A model generated the notes under the pieces. It was not told the origin of the DNA. It ran no database searches and saw only the letters and a list, made by a program, of their open reading frames with translations. This document shows, one piece after another, positions 15,623 to 22,910 of a DNA stretch of 34,415 nucleotides. The position numbers and the translations under genes were made by a program. The stretch lies in NCBI GenBank assembly GCA_016933045.1, contig JAFGBR010000056.1, forward strand, positions 1-34,415, written 5' to 3'. Numbering within the stretch: the stretch's first letter is position 1; each line of letters starts with the position of its first letter. This stretch comes from Marinilabiliaceae bacterium. Its GTDB lineage: Bacteria; Bacteroidota; Bacteroidia; Bacteroidales; Marinilabiliaceae.

Positions 15623-16351
15623 CTATTTTTTTTTCACAAAATCTCTTAAATCATTCATATTAAAACTATATTCTTTACGCAATCTACCAAGATTTTCATT
15701 ACATCGAGTTAAGGGAACGTGAATATTAGATGCTAAATCAATTAATGATATGTTATATTTTTTTGCCACATCATTCAATGTCATTGATCCATTAATTTCA
15801 ATATTATTATGTTCATTCTTATGCAATCTATCTTCATTATTAACATTAATATCATTTACAATTAAAGTAATAGAATCATATACATTTGTTTTTTGCATAA
15901 CTTTGTTATTATTACTATTTAATCCGCCAAGAACCTTATAATCACGATGATAATAATGATGAGTTACATCTTCTCTAACTTCAGGTTTTAACATAAGTGG
16001 CATAACACCAAAAAGAACAGAAACAATTACAAATACTATAATTAAAACAAATCGCAAAAACCTATTCAAAATATAATTTCGAATAAATGCTACAATCATC
16101 TTCCAATGAAAAACAATATGTAACAGTAACAAAAACAATAGTAAAAAACCCGCAATTAAATGTATATACCCCCATTGATGCCTATCGAAACCCCAAAAAT
16201 ATAATTCAACATCACGTCCATATTTTAAATTTCGCTCAGCTCCAGAAACAAGCACGTACTTAATAAAAAAACCAATACCTACAACTACCATCATATTAAT
16301 AAACATGACTATATCAATAATCAGGTTTAGCTTTGTTTTATTAATTTTCAT
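15623..16351 (-). CDS. DUF4405-type membrane protein with a C-terminal cytoplasmic domain
   Basis: A 242-residue protein with about three membrane helices: residues 9-30, about 58-82 and about 99-121. Histidines next to the helices (RHQWGYIHLIAG and LLLHIVFHW) resemble the haem-ligand pattern of DUF4405/cytochrome b561-like proteins. After a variable linker, the last 50 residues (MTLNDVAKKYNISLIDLA, then NENLGRLRKEYSFNMNDLRDF) form a small conserved helical module seen at the end of several anaerobic membrane redox proteins. A role in membrane electron transfer is an inference. Its start overlaps the end of the NifX-like gene by 11 bases, so the two are coupled. Confidence 0.7.
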   Translation of the reverse strand: MKINKTKLNLIIDIVMFINMMVVVGIGFFIKYVLVSGAERNLKYGRDVELYFWGFDRHQWGYIHLIAGFLLLFLLLLHIVFHWKMIVAFIRNYILNRFLRFVLIIVFVIVSVLFGVMPLMLKPEVREDVTHHYYHRDYKVLGGLNSNNNKVMQKTNVYDSITLIVNDINVNNEDRLHKNEHNNIEINGSMTLNDVAKKYNISLIDLASNIHVPLTRCNENLGRLRKEYSFNMNDLRDFVKKK

Positions 16352-16790
16352 TATAGTTTGTTTTAATCTCCTCTTTTAAACTGCCTGATCGTAAATTGAA
16401 CAATTTATAATTATCAGTATCTTTCTGAAGATCTTCAATTAACCACTTCAGGTTTTTAACTATTATTAAACTAGCCTCATCAATATTTTCAGTGGCAATT
16501 ATAACAGGAATAAAATGTTTATTAACCATTTTAATATTTTTACCAAACTGCCTTGAAACCAAAACATTTACTCCTTTATTTTTCAAAAAAGAGATAATGC
16601 TTGTTCCTTTTAATTTTGAACCATGAATATTTGATTCATCCAAATCTTTTGCCTGATTTATTAGTTCATCATAATAATGAAATTTATCCCCTTGAAACTG
16701 ATAAATCAAATATTTGTCAGCATCGCCAAAATGCTTTTTCTCAAATTTATTGATACTGTTTACTGCAAATGCAACTCGAAGTGTATACAT
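16341..16790 (-). CDS. NifX/NifB-domain protein (second copy)
   Basis: A 149-residue relative of the dinitrogenase iron-molybdenum cofactor superfamily: LRVAFAVNSINKFEKKHFGDADKYLIYQ at the start, then SIISFLKNKGVNVLVSRQFGKNI. It is longer than the copy at 9878-10225 and diverges strongly from it, so they are not recent duplicates. A C-terminal extension after about residue 125 has no recognised match. It overlaps the DUF4405 gene by 11 bases. The pairing suggests that an Fe-S or metal-cluster carrier works with a membrane redox protein, which is inference from context. Confidence 0.75.
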   Translation of the reverse strand: MYTLRVAFAVNSINKFEKKHFGDADKYLIYQFQGDKFHYYDELINQAKDLDESNIHGSKLKGTSIISFLKNKGVNVLVSRQFGKNIKMVNKHFIPVIIATENIDEASLIIVKNLKWLIEDLQKDTDNYKLFNLRSGSLKEEIKTNYNEN

Positions 16791-17341
16791 ATTATTATAT
16801 TAACTGTTTATGTTGTATTATAATTTATTATTAAAACAACAAAATGGTAAAACATTATATGACAATTAATCACATAAATACATTTAATTGATATACTGAT
16901 ATATATATATTATAATAAGAATATTCTCACTACAAATATAATTAGATTATTTTTATTATAATTACTTATTTAGAATTATTTTTAATTACATGTATGTAAA
17001 TGTATACATGTTATAATTTACAGATATTCAATATATAAAATTCAAAAATAAACAAACTATGTTTATTGAAGATAAAACTAAACATAGGAAGTTCTTATTC
17101 AGAAAATTGAGCAGCAAAAACTTTATAACAAAACGACATTCAATTTACTATTTTATGATAACCATTTAATTAAAAAAATAAAACTTTTTACAGGTTTGCA
17201 TATTATAATTCAATTGTTTAATATACTTTTTTAATTGATAAGTTTTTTTCGAAATTATTCAACCATCCTAACTCATTTTATTTCTTTACAGGAATCATAT
17301 ATAGATATATACTTTACCTTTGTGGTAATTGATTAAATACT
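16791..17341. other. 550-base AT-rich divergent intergenic region
   Basis: No credible gene or RNA was recognised. It separates the minus-strand iron block from the plus-strand corrinoid block and must hold promoters for both. ACATGTAT (16988-16995) and ATACATGT (17004-17011) form an 8-bp dyad with an 8-base spacer, a size suited to a dimeric regulator. CAAATATA at 16933-16940 is a minus-strand TAnnTTTG match that might serve the NifX-like gene. The extreme AT content makes chance matches likely. Confidence 0.5.
17315..17322 (+). promoter_or_regulatory. Putative promoter -7 element for the cbiJ-cbiD gene
   Basis: TACCTTTG matches the Bacteroidota TAnnTTTG element and ends 20 bases before the start codon. 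No TTTG is found at the expected 19-base spacing upstream. A very short leader would follow, leaving no room for a riboswitch. Confidence 0.45.
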
Positions 17342-19174
17342 ATGATACTCGTTTTTGGAGGCACAACAGAAGGAAAAAAAACAGCAGCTTTACTCGATTT
17401 TCTAGGTGAACCATATTTGTATTCTACAAAAACGAAATCGATATTAGAAATAAAAGGGAATCATATTTCTGGCGATAAAGGTGTAGATGATATTTCTATA
17501 TTATGTAAAAAAAGGAACGTGAAATTAATAATTGATGCAGCTCATCCTTTTGCTGAAGTGCTTCATTATAACATTTTTCATGTTGCAAAAATATTTAACA
17601 TTCCGGTTATTCGATATAAGAGGTCTTTCCCTGATTTAATTCATCTGAAAAACGTTTCGACTTTTTCTTCATTTAAGGAAATGACAGATAAATTAAAGAC
17701 AAGCAAGTTTAAAAATATATTGTGTTTAACCGGAGTGCAAACCATTTCTCATTTTAATGAAATAACATCAAGTCGCAAATGTTATTTCAGAATTCTAGAC
17801 ACCCCCCATAGCAAGGAAATTGCGAAAGCAAACAATATCCAGAATAAATATATAATCCCTTCTAACCCAGATTCAAATGTAGATGAATTAGTTAGCTTAA
17901 TAAAAAAAACCAATGCTGAAATTATTATTAGCAAAGAAAGTGGCGAATCAGGCTTTTTCATGAGCAAAGTGAAAGCTTCGCTAAAAACCAACATTCCATT
18001 ATGGGTTATTGAACGACCAAAACTACCTCCTTTTTCTTATAAAGTAAGTTCTGATAAAGAATTATTACAAACCTGGTATACAATAAGAAAACGTATTAAT
18101 CAGTACAAAAATAACTTACGACAAGGCTATACAACAGGCACTTGTGTTACTGCTGCTGCTAAAGCATGTTTTATAGCACTGGCACAAAAAAAATTTCCGG
18201 AACAAGTAAATGTAACCATTCCCTATGGCGATACAGCTAAATTTTTAATATTCCCACATGAGCTTACCCAATCAAAAGCATCGTGTGTAGTAATAAAGGA
18301 TGCTGGGGACGACCCTGACATTACCCACGGAAAAGAAATAGGTTGCGAAATACTTTTTACTGAAAAAGCAGGCGTGCATTTTAAAAAAGGAAAAGGAATT
18401 GGAATAGTAACCCTACCCGGACTTCAGGTAAAAGTTGGTGAACCCGCCATAAATCCTGTACCTCGAAAAATGATTACATCTGAGTTAAACGAATTATGCA
18501 ATTATTACGAAATAGAACATGGAATTGAAGTAAAACCTTTTGTTCCCGAAGGTGAAGAGATTTCAAAAAATACTTTTAACCCTCGTGTAGGAATAGTGGG
18601 GGGCATTTCAATAATAGGCACATCCGGCAAAGTTATACCCTACTCAAACGAGGCATTTTTATCTACCATTAAATACCAGGTTTCTGTTGCCAAAGAATCG
18701 GGATTTGATGAGATTGCACTTACCTCAGGAAAACGAAGCGAAAATATTTTAAAACCATTATATGGTCATTTACCTGATACAGCTTTTATACATTTCGGCA
18801 ACCTAATAGGAGAAACCCTCCGATTAGCCTCCGAAAAAGGCATTCGAAAAATCACACTTGGTGTTATGCTAGGTAAGGCTATAAAACTTGCTGAAGGACA
18901 TCTAGATACTCACAGTAAAAACAGTGCATTTAATCCTGAATTTGCTGTTGAAATAGCGAAAACATGTGGTTATCCTTTGGAAATAATAGAAAAAGTTAAA
19001 CATATTAAATTGGCAAATGCAATAAAGGATATAATTCCATTTTCTCAAACGGAGCCTTTTTATCTGGAAATAGCAAAAAAATGTCTTAATCAAACTAAAA
19101 CGGTTGTTAAAGATAAAGTAGCACTATCATTTTTTTTATTTTATGATAATGATAATATTATTCGTATTTCTTAA
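17342..19174 (+). CDS. CbiJ-CbiD fusion: cobalt-precorrin-6A reductase / cobalt-precorrin-5B C1-methyltransferase
   Basis: A 610-residue bifunctional enzyme of anaerobic corrin-ring synthesis. Residues 1 to about 245 are a CobK/CbiJ reductase: LVFGGTTEGKKTAALL nucleotide-binding start, IIDAAHPFAEVL near 63-74, LCLTGVQTI and the late ISKESGESGFFMSKV. From about 259 a complete CbiD begins: LRQGYTTGTCVTAAAKA, later VVIKDAGDDPDITHG and GGISIIGTSGKV. The two catalyse nearby steps of the cobalt-first route; CbiJ-CbiD fusions are known in Bacteroidota. No other ring-building genes (cbiL, cbiH, cbiF, cbiG, cbiC, cbiE/T) are in the window, and no cobalamin riboswitch precedes this gene. It lies upstream of the riboswitch-controlled uptake operon on the same strand. 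Confidence 0.92.
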   Translation: MILVFGGTTEGKKTAALLDFLGEPYLYSTKTKSILEIKGNHISGDKGVDDISILCKKRNVKLIIDAAHPFAEVLHYNIFHVAKIFNIPVIRYKRSFPDLIHLKNVSTFSSFKEMTDKLKTSKFKNILCLTGVQTISHFNEITSSRKCYFRILDTPHSKEIAKANNIQNKYIIPSNPDSNVDELVSLIKKTNAEIIISKESGESGFFMSKVKASLKTNIPLWVIERPKLPPFSYKVSSDKELLQTWYTIRKRINQYKNNLRQGYTTGTCVTAAAKACFIALAQKKFPEQVNVTIPYGDTAKFLIFPHELTQSKASCVVIKDAGDDPDITHGKEIGCEILFTEKAGVHFKKGKGIGIVTLPGLQVKVGEPAINPVPRKMITSELNELCNYYEIEHGIEVKPFVPEGEEISKNTFNPRVGIVGGISIIGTSGKVIPYSNEAFLSTIKYQVSVAKESGFDEIALTSGKRSENILKPLYGHLPDTAFIHFGNLIGETLRLASEKGIRKITLGVMLGKAIKLAEGHLDTHSKNSAFNPEFAVEIAKTCGYPLEIIEKVKHIKLANAIKDIIPFSQTEPFYLEIAKKCLNQTKTVVKDKVALSFFLFYDNDNIIRIS

Positions 19175-19269
19175 AACATAAACATTGCACATCAACAGTT
19201 TATAAACGAATTTTTTGTGATTTATATACTATCAAATTGTTCATTTCAAAAAAGAATTGCTTTTCTTTA

Positions 19270-19300
19270 TTTGTTAATCAAATTAGAATAGATACATTTG
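19270..19300 (+). promoter_or_regulatory. Bacteroidota-type promoter of the cobalamin uptake operon
   Basis: TTTG at 19270-19273, a spacer of exactly 19 bases, then TACATTTG at 19293-19300 reproduce the TTTG-N19-TAnnTTTG consensus. Transcription would start a few bases past 19300, just ahead of the riboswitch aptamer. Confidence 0.78.
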
Positions 19301-19324
19301 CGCTGATTTTTGGTGATTCTGTTT

Positions 19325-19496
19325 AAATACATTAAACAGGATAAAAGGGAATCCGGTGCTTTTATTTAATAAAAAAATCCGGAGCTGTACCCGCAGCTGT
19401 AAACCCCCACAAGATTGTTTTGCACTACAAATCCACTGTCCCGATGCTTCGGGATGGGAAGGTTAGCAAAACAGGGGTGAGCCAGAAAACCTGCCA
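19325..19496 (+). ncRNA. Cobalamin (B12) riboswitch aptamer
   Basis: All the conserved blocks appear in order: AAAAGGGAATCCGGTG (19343-19358), AATCCGGAGCTGTACCCGCAGCTGTAA (19376-19402), CCACTGTCCCGATGCTTCGGGATGGGAAGG (around 19433-19462), and the 3' GTGAGCCAGAAAACCTGCC (19477-19495). The closing P1 helix can form between ACAGG (19336-19340) and CCTGC near 19490. The element lies between a consensus promoter and the BtuB-like receptor gene, so B12 excess should repress the operon. Confidence 0.93.
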
Positions 19497-19507
19497 AAAA
19501 AAATACA

Positions 19508-19551
19508 TACAGTAATCGATTTCGGGTTAAGACATTTACTGTAAGGTCTTA
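19508..19551 (+). promoter_or_regulatory. Candidate expression platform of the B12 riboswitch (two overlapping hairpins)
   Basis: TACAGTAA (19508-19515) pairs perfectly with TTACTGTA (19536-19543). Overlapping it, TAAGAC (19528-19533) pairs with GTCTTA (19546-19551), with the TTACTGTA arm in its loop. The hairpins compete for the same region just before the TTG start at 19567. No T-run follows, so control of translation initiation is more likely than termination. Confidence 0.5.
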
Positions 19552-19566
19552 TTAAAAACAATTTTC

Positions 19567-21852
19567 TTGAAAAAGTTGGTTTTTATAATTGCATTATTGC
19601 ATTTATACTTGTGTGTGTTTATTACACATGGACAGGAAACTTCGATATTTGGCATAGTATTATGCACAACCAACAATGAGGGGGTAAATGATGCTTATGT
19701 AATATTAGATAGCATAAATATCCATACAAATACTCAAGCAGATGGTTCATTTATCCTGCCAAAATTAAATCCCGGGAAATACATTCTAAGGGTTTCACAT
19801 ATTAACTACAATGAATTTGTTCAACAGGTAAAAATAAGGCCAGGTGATAATAAGATAGATATCACACTCATCCCTTCAGAACATCACTTGTTACCGGTTG
19901 TAGTAACAGCTACTGGTACAAAATACCGCATTAATGAAGTACCAGTTCAAACCGAAATTATAACCCGTAACGAATTAGATAAAATTGCTGCTAAAAGTAT
20001 AGAAGAAGCAATTACAAATATTACATCTTCGATCGATTTTATTTCCAGCTCCATGGGAACCAACATTAAAATAAATGGAATGGGAGGCGATTATGTGGTG
20101 GTTTTAGTTAATGGGAAACGATTAGTAAAGGCTTCCGGAGGGTATGCTGAACTCGACAAAATAAATCCGGACAATGTAGAGCAGATTGAAATTGTAAAGG
20201 GTGCAACATCGACACTGTATGGTTCCGATGCCATTGGTGGTGTAATAAATATTATCACAAAAAAAACAACTAATAAAATATCATTATCAAATAATACACG
20301 TATTGGTGCCTATGCCGATTTTAAGCAGAACAATAGTATAAGTTTTATTAAAGGTAGTTTTAATAGTAAAACAACTTTCTCATACAAGCAAACCGATGGT
20401 TGGCAGCTTAATAACATGAAGTATAACAGCAAATGGAAAGATAATCACAACCTTCCATATCTGGTTACAACTTATGACATGCCAGTAAATAAAAAGCATA
20501 ACTACACAATAAACCAGGATTTCGGATACAAACTATCACAAAAAAACAGCATTAATACCAATTTTTCTTGGTTTGAAAAAAGACTGTTTTTCCCTTTCAG
20601 GGGACGAAATTATAACAATTATTATAATGATATTTCCATAACTGCATCAGGAAAATACCAAATAAACAATACTGATTACATTGAATACAACAGCACCTGG
20701 TATAACTACAAATATTATACAGAATACCCAAATAAATACAACGAAAGCTATATTACTCCTGATGGGTTAGTAAGAAAAACATACTATCCGGGCGACAGAT
20801 TTAAAAACTATGAACAAAAATCATCGATTTCACAAGTAAAAGTAATTACTAAACCTATTCCAAAACACACCTTTAATGTGGGAGCTGAAGTTATGGCTGA
20901 TTTTTTAAGAGCCCAGTACCGGCTGTTTATTAATAATGCACAAGCCATTACCTATTCGTTATACGTTCAGGATGATTATAAACCAATTAATAAAGTTGAT
21001 ATTGTAGGCGGTGTAAGATTTATTTATCACAACAAATTTGGCTTTATCGCTACACCTAATTTATCAGCAATTTTAAAACAGCAAAAATTTAACTGGCGAA
21101 TTAACTATTCATACGGATTTAAGAGTCCTACACTTAAAGAATTATACTACTATTATGAAAGTGAGCGAATGGGCATACACTCACTTTACCTGGGCAATGA
21201 AAATCTGCAACCGCAAAAATCAAATTATATATCCTTTTCAAGCGAATTTAAACAAAACAAATTCAATGTCAATATCATGACATATTTAAATCGCTTGTAC
21301 GATATGATAGAATATAAAACTATTGAAACTTCGTACGAACATGCTTGGAGAGGAATAGAAGAAACAAATAAACAATTTAATATAAGCAATGCCCGTAATA
21401 TAGGTTTCGATATACACAGCAGTATTTCTATCCTTAATAGCTTCAACTTCGCTTTGGGTTATAGTTATGTTGATGCAAAAAACATTACCGAAAATATCCG
21501 TTTAAATGGCATATCAGCTCATAGTGCAATTTGCAATACGACCTATAAAAAATCATGGAAGAACTATCGCTTAGTTATTACCCTTTCAGGCACATATAAA
21601 TCAGATAAGTTTTACCTCGAAGATGATTTAGAAAAGACTTATGCCGAACCCTATCAACTATGGAACATCACAACTACACATCAGATACTTTCAAATGAAC
21701 AGTATAATTGCAAAATAATTTTAGGCATTGATAACCTATTAGACTTTGTAGATAATCGTCCGTATGGTTCGCATTACGGAACGTTAAATCCTGGAAGAAC
21801 TTTGTTTGCAGGGTTAAACTTTAATTTTATCAAAAAAAATGACAATTTTTAA
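19567..21852 (+). CDS. TonB-dependent outer-membrane receptor, BtuB-like
   Basis: A 761-residue outer-membrane transporter. The start is a TTG: no ATG or GTG lies between the upstream in-frame stop (19528) and it, and the signal peptide (KKLVFIIALLHLYLCVFITHGQ) begins there. A carboxypeptidase-regulatory-like beta domain (about 28-105) is followed by a TonB-box-like PVVVTATGT (about 114-122). The plug has VVLVNGKRL and GATSTLYGSDAIGGVINIIT, and a 22-strand barrel ends in a C-terminal Phe. The plug resembles BtuB and other cobalamin or haem receptors. Being the first gene behind the B12 riboswitch argues for corrinoid import; P. gingivalis IhtA, a receptor next to a CbiK-like lipoprotein, is a possible functional relative. 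Confidence 0.88.
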   Translation: MKKLVFIIALLHLYLCVFITHGQETSIFGIVLCTTNNEGVNDAYVILDSINIHTNTQADGSFILPKLNPGKYILRVSHINYNEFVQQVKIRPGDNKIDITLIPSEHHLLPVVVTATGTKYRINEVPVQTEIITRNELDKIAAKSIEEAITNITSSIDFISSSMGTNIKINGMGGDYVVVLVNGKRLVKASGGYAELDKINPDNVEQIEIVKGATSTLYGSDAIGGVINIITKKTTNKISLSNNTRIGAYADFKQNNSISFIKGSFNSKTTFSYKQTDGWQLNNMKYNSKWKDNHNLPYLVTTYDMPVNKKHNYTINQDFGYKLSQKNSINTNFSWFEKRLFFPFRGRNYNNYYNDISITASGKYQINNTDYIEYNSTWYNYKYYTEYPNKYNESYITPDGLVRKTYYPGDRFKNYEQKSSISQVKVITKPIPKHTFNVGAEVMADFLRAQYRLFINNAQAITYSLYVQDDYKPINKVDIVGGVRFIYHNKFGFIATPNLSAILKQQKFNWRINYSYGFKSPTLKELYYYYESERMGIHSLYLGNENLQPQKSNYISFSSEFKQNKFNVNIMTYLNRLYDMIEYKTIETSYEHAWRGIEETNKQFNISNARNIGFDIHSSISILNSFNFALGYSYVDAKNITENIRLNGISAHSAICNTTYKKSWKNYRLVITLSGTYKSDKFYLEDDLEKTYAEPYQLWNITTTHQILSNEQYNCKIILGIDNLLDFVDNRPYGSHYGTLNPGRTLFAGLNFNFIKKNDNF

Positions 21853-21875
21853 ACAATCTAAATATTTATTCAAAA

Positions 21876-22814
21876 ATGAAACATCTAAAGACTATTATGT
21901 TAGCAATTACTGCATCAACATTAATTTTCACTGCGTGTGATGACAAAAGCAATAACAATGACATTACTCTTGGCGACAAAAATGGAATACTGTTGGTAAC
22001 CTTTGGTTCATCGTATGAAGCTCCTCAGGCAACGTTCAAAAACATGAGTAATGCAGCAAAAACAAAATTTACAAATACTGAAATTCGTTGGGGATTTACC
22101 TCTGATATTATACTGAACAAATTGCGTCAAGGTAATGGAGAAGGTGAATTAAATGGTATAATAATAGACAACGACACACCAGAGGAAGCTCTTGAGACAA
22201 TGATAAAAGAAGGGTATTCTAAATTTACTGTGCAATCTATGCACGTTATTCCGGGAGAAGAGTTTGATGAAATGATAGAAACAGTTGAAGCTATCAAAAC
22301 AAAATATCCTAGAGTAGAATTTTCAATTGGCAAACCACTACTCGATTCAGAAACAGATATTAAGGCAGTTGCAAAAGTTATGGCAGCAAAGTTTACCACC
22401 CAGATAACTGAAGGACCTGTATGTTTTATGGGACATGGCACGCCTCATATGGCTGATTCTCAATATATAAAACTACAAAATGCTTTACAAGCTATTAATC
22501 CTAACTTTTTTGTTGGTACTGTTGAAGGTATTGGTTTTGAAGCAGAAACTACATCTATCGGAAATATTATTAAAAGCTTAAACGCAATTTCTCCAAAACC
22601 AAATAAAGTAACCATTACTCCATTAATGTCAATAGCCGGAGACCATGCCAATAACGATATGAACGGAGTAACCGGAGAAACCGACCCTGCCGAACAATCG
22701 TGGAGAGAAAGACTGGAAGCAGAAGGTTACACTGTAACTGATGTTATGAAAGGATTGGGCGATTATGACGAAATAAATGCTATCTGGATGTCGCACCTAA
22801 GTGCTGCTGAATAA
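21876..22814 (+). CDS. cbiK: CbiK-family chelatase as a lipoprotein (IhtB-like)
   Basis: A 312-residue protein with a lipoprotein signal peptide (LIFTAC, acylated C21) followed by a full CbiK sirohydrochlorin cobaltochelatase fold: GILLVTFGSSYEAP start, VQSMHVIPGEEF with H123, and FMGHGTPHMADSQY with H187. The two histidines correspond to the metal-site histidines of Salmonella CbiK (H145 and H207), so the catalytic site looks intact. A cytoplasmic biosynthetic chelatase would not carry a lipobox, so this protein acts in the envelope. Known precedents are IhtB/FetB of P. gingivalis, a haem-binding outer-membrane lipoprotein of this family, and the periplasmic CbiK of Desulfovibrio. It sits between two TonB receptors. 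Metal insertion, metal removal and tetrapyrrole binding are all possible. Confidence 0.88.
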   Translation: MKHLKTIMLAITASTLIFTACDDKSNNNDITLGDKNGILLVTFGSSYEAPQATFKNMSNAAKTKFTNTEIRWGFTSDIILNKLRQGNGEGELNGIIIDNDTPEEALETMIKEGYSKFTVQSMHVIPGEEFDEMIETVEAIKTKYPRVEFSIGKPLLDSETDIKAVAKVMAAKFTTQITEGPVCFMGHGTPHMADSQYIKLQNALQAINPNFFVGTVEGIGFEAETTSIGNIIKSLNAISPKPNKVTITPLMSIAGDHANNDMNGVTGETDPAEQSWRERLEAEGYTVTDVMKGLGDYDEINAIWMSHLSAAE

Positions 22815-22828
22815 CAAAAAAGTTTATC

Positions 22829-22858
22829 CGGGCATCGTGGATGTAAACCCTTTGCCCG
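22829..22858 (+). terminator. GC-rich hairpin between the cbiK-like gene and the second receptor
   Basis: CGGGCA (22829-22834) pairs with TGCCCG (22853-22858) across an 18-base loop, 12 bases past the stop codon and followed by an AT-rich stretch. It may be a partial terminator or a transcript-stability element rather than an operon end, since the downstream genes lack another obvious promoter. Confidence 0.4.
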
Positions 22859-22910
22859 TATATTATTATAAAATATAGTGGTTAATCTAATCACGAAGTA
22901 AGTATTTGGA

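Noticed and set aside
9878-16790. Nitrogen-fixation locus suggested by two NifX-like genes
   Set aside because: No nifHDK, nifE/N or complete nifB is present; NifX-like domains are common in anaerobes without nitrogenase.
17146-17170. A possible third, degenerate copy of the direct repeat (TACTATTT and AACCATTTAA with an 8-base insertion)
   Set aside because: Only short AT-rich words match and the flanks do not align, so chance is the better explanation.
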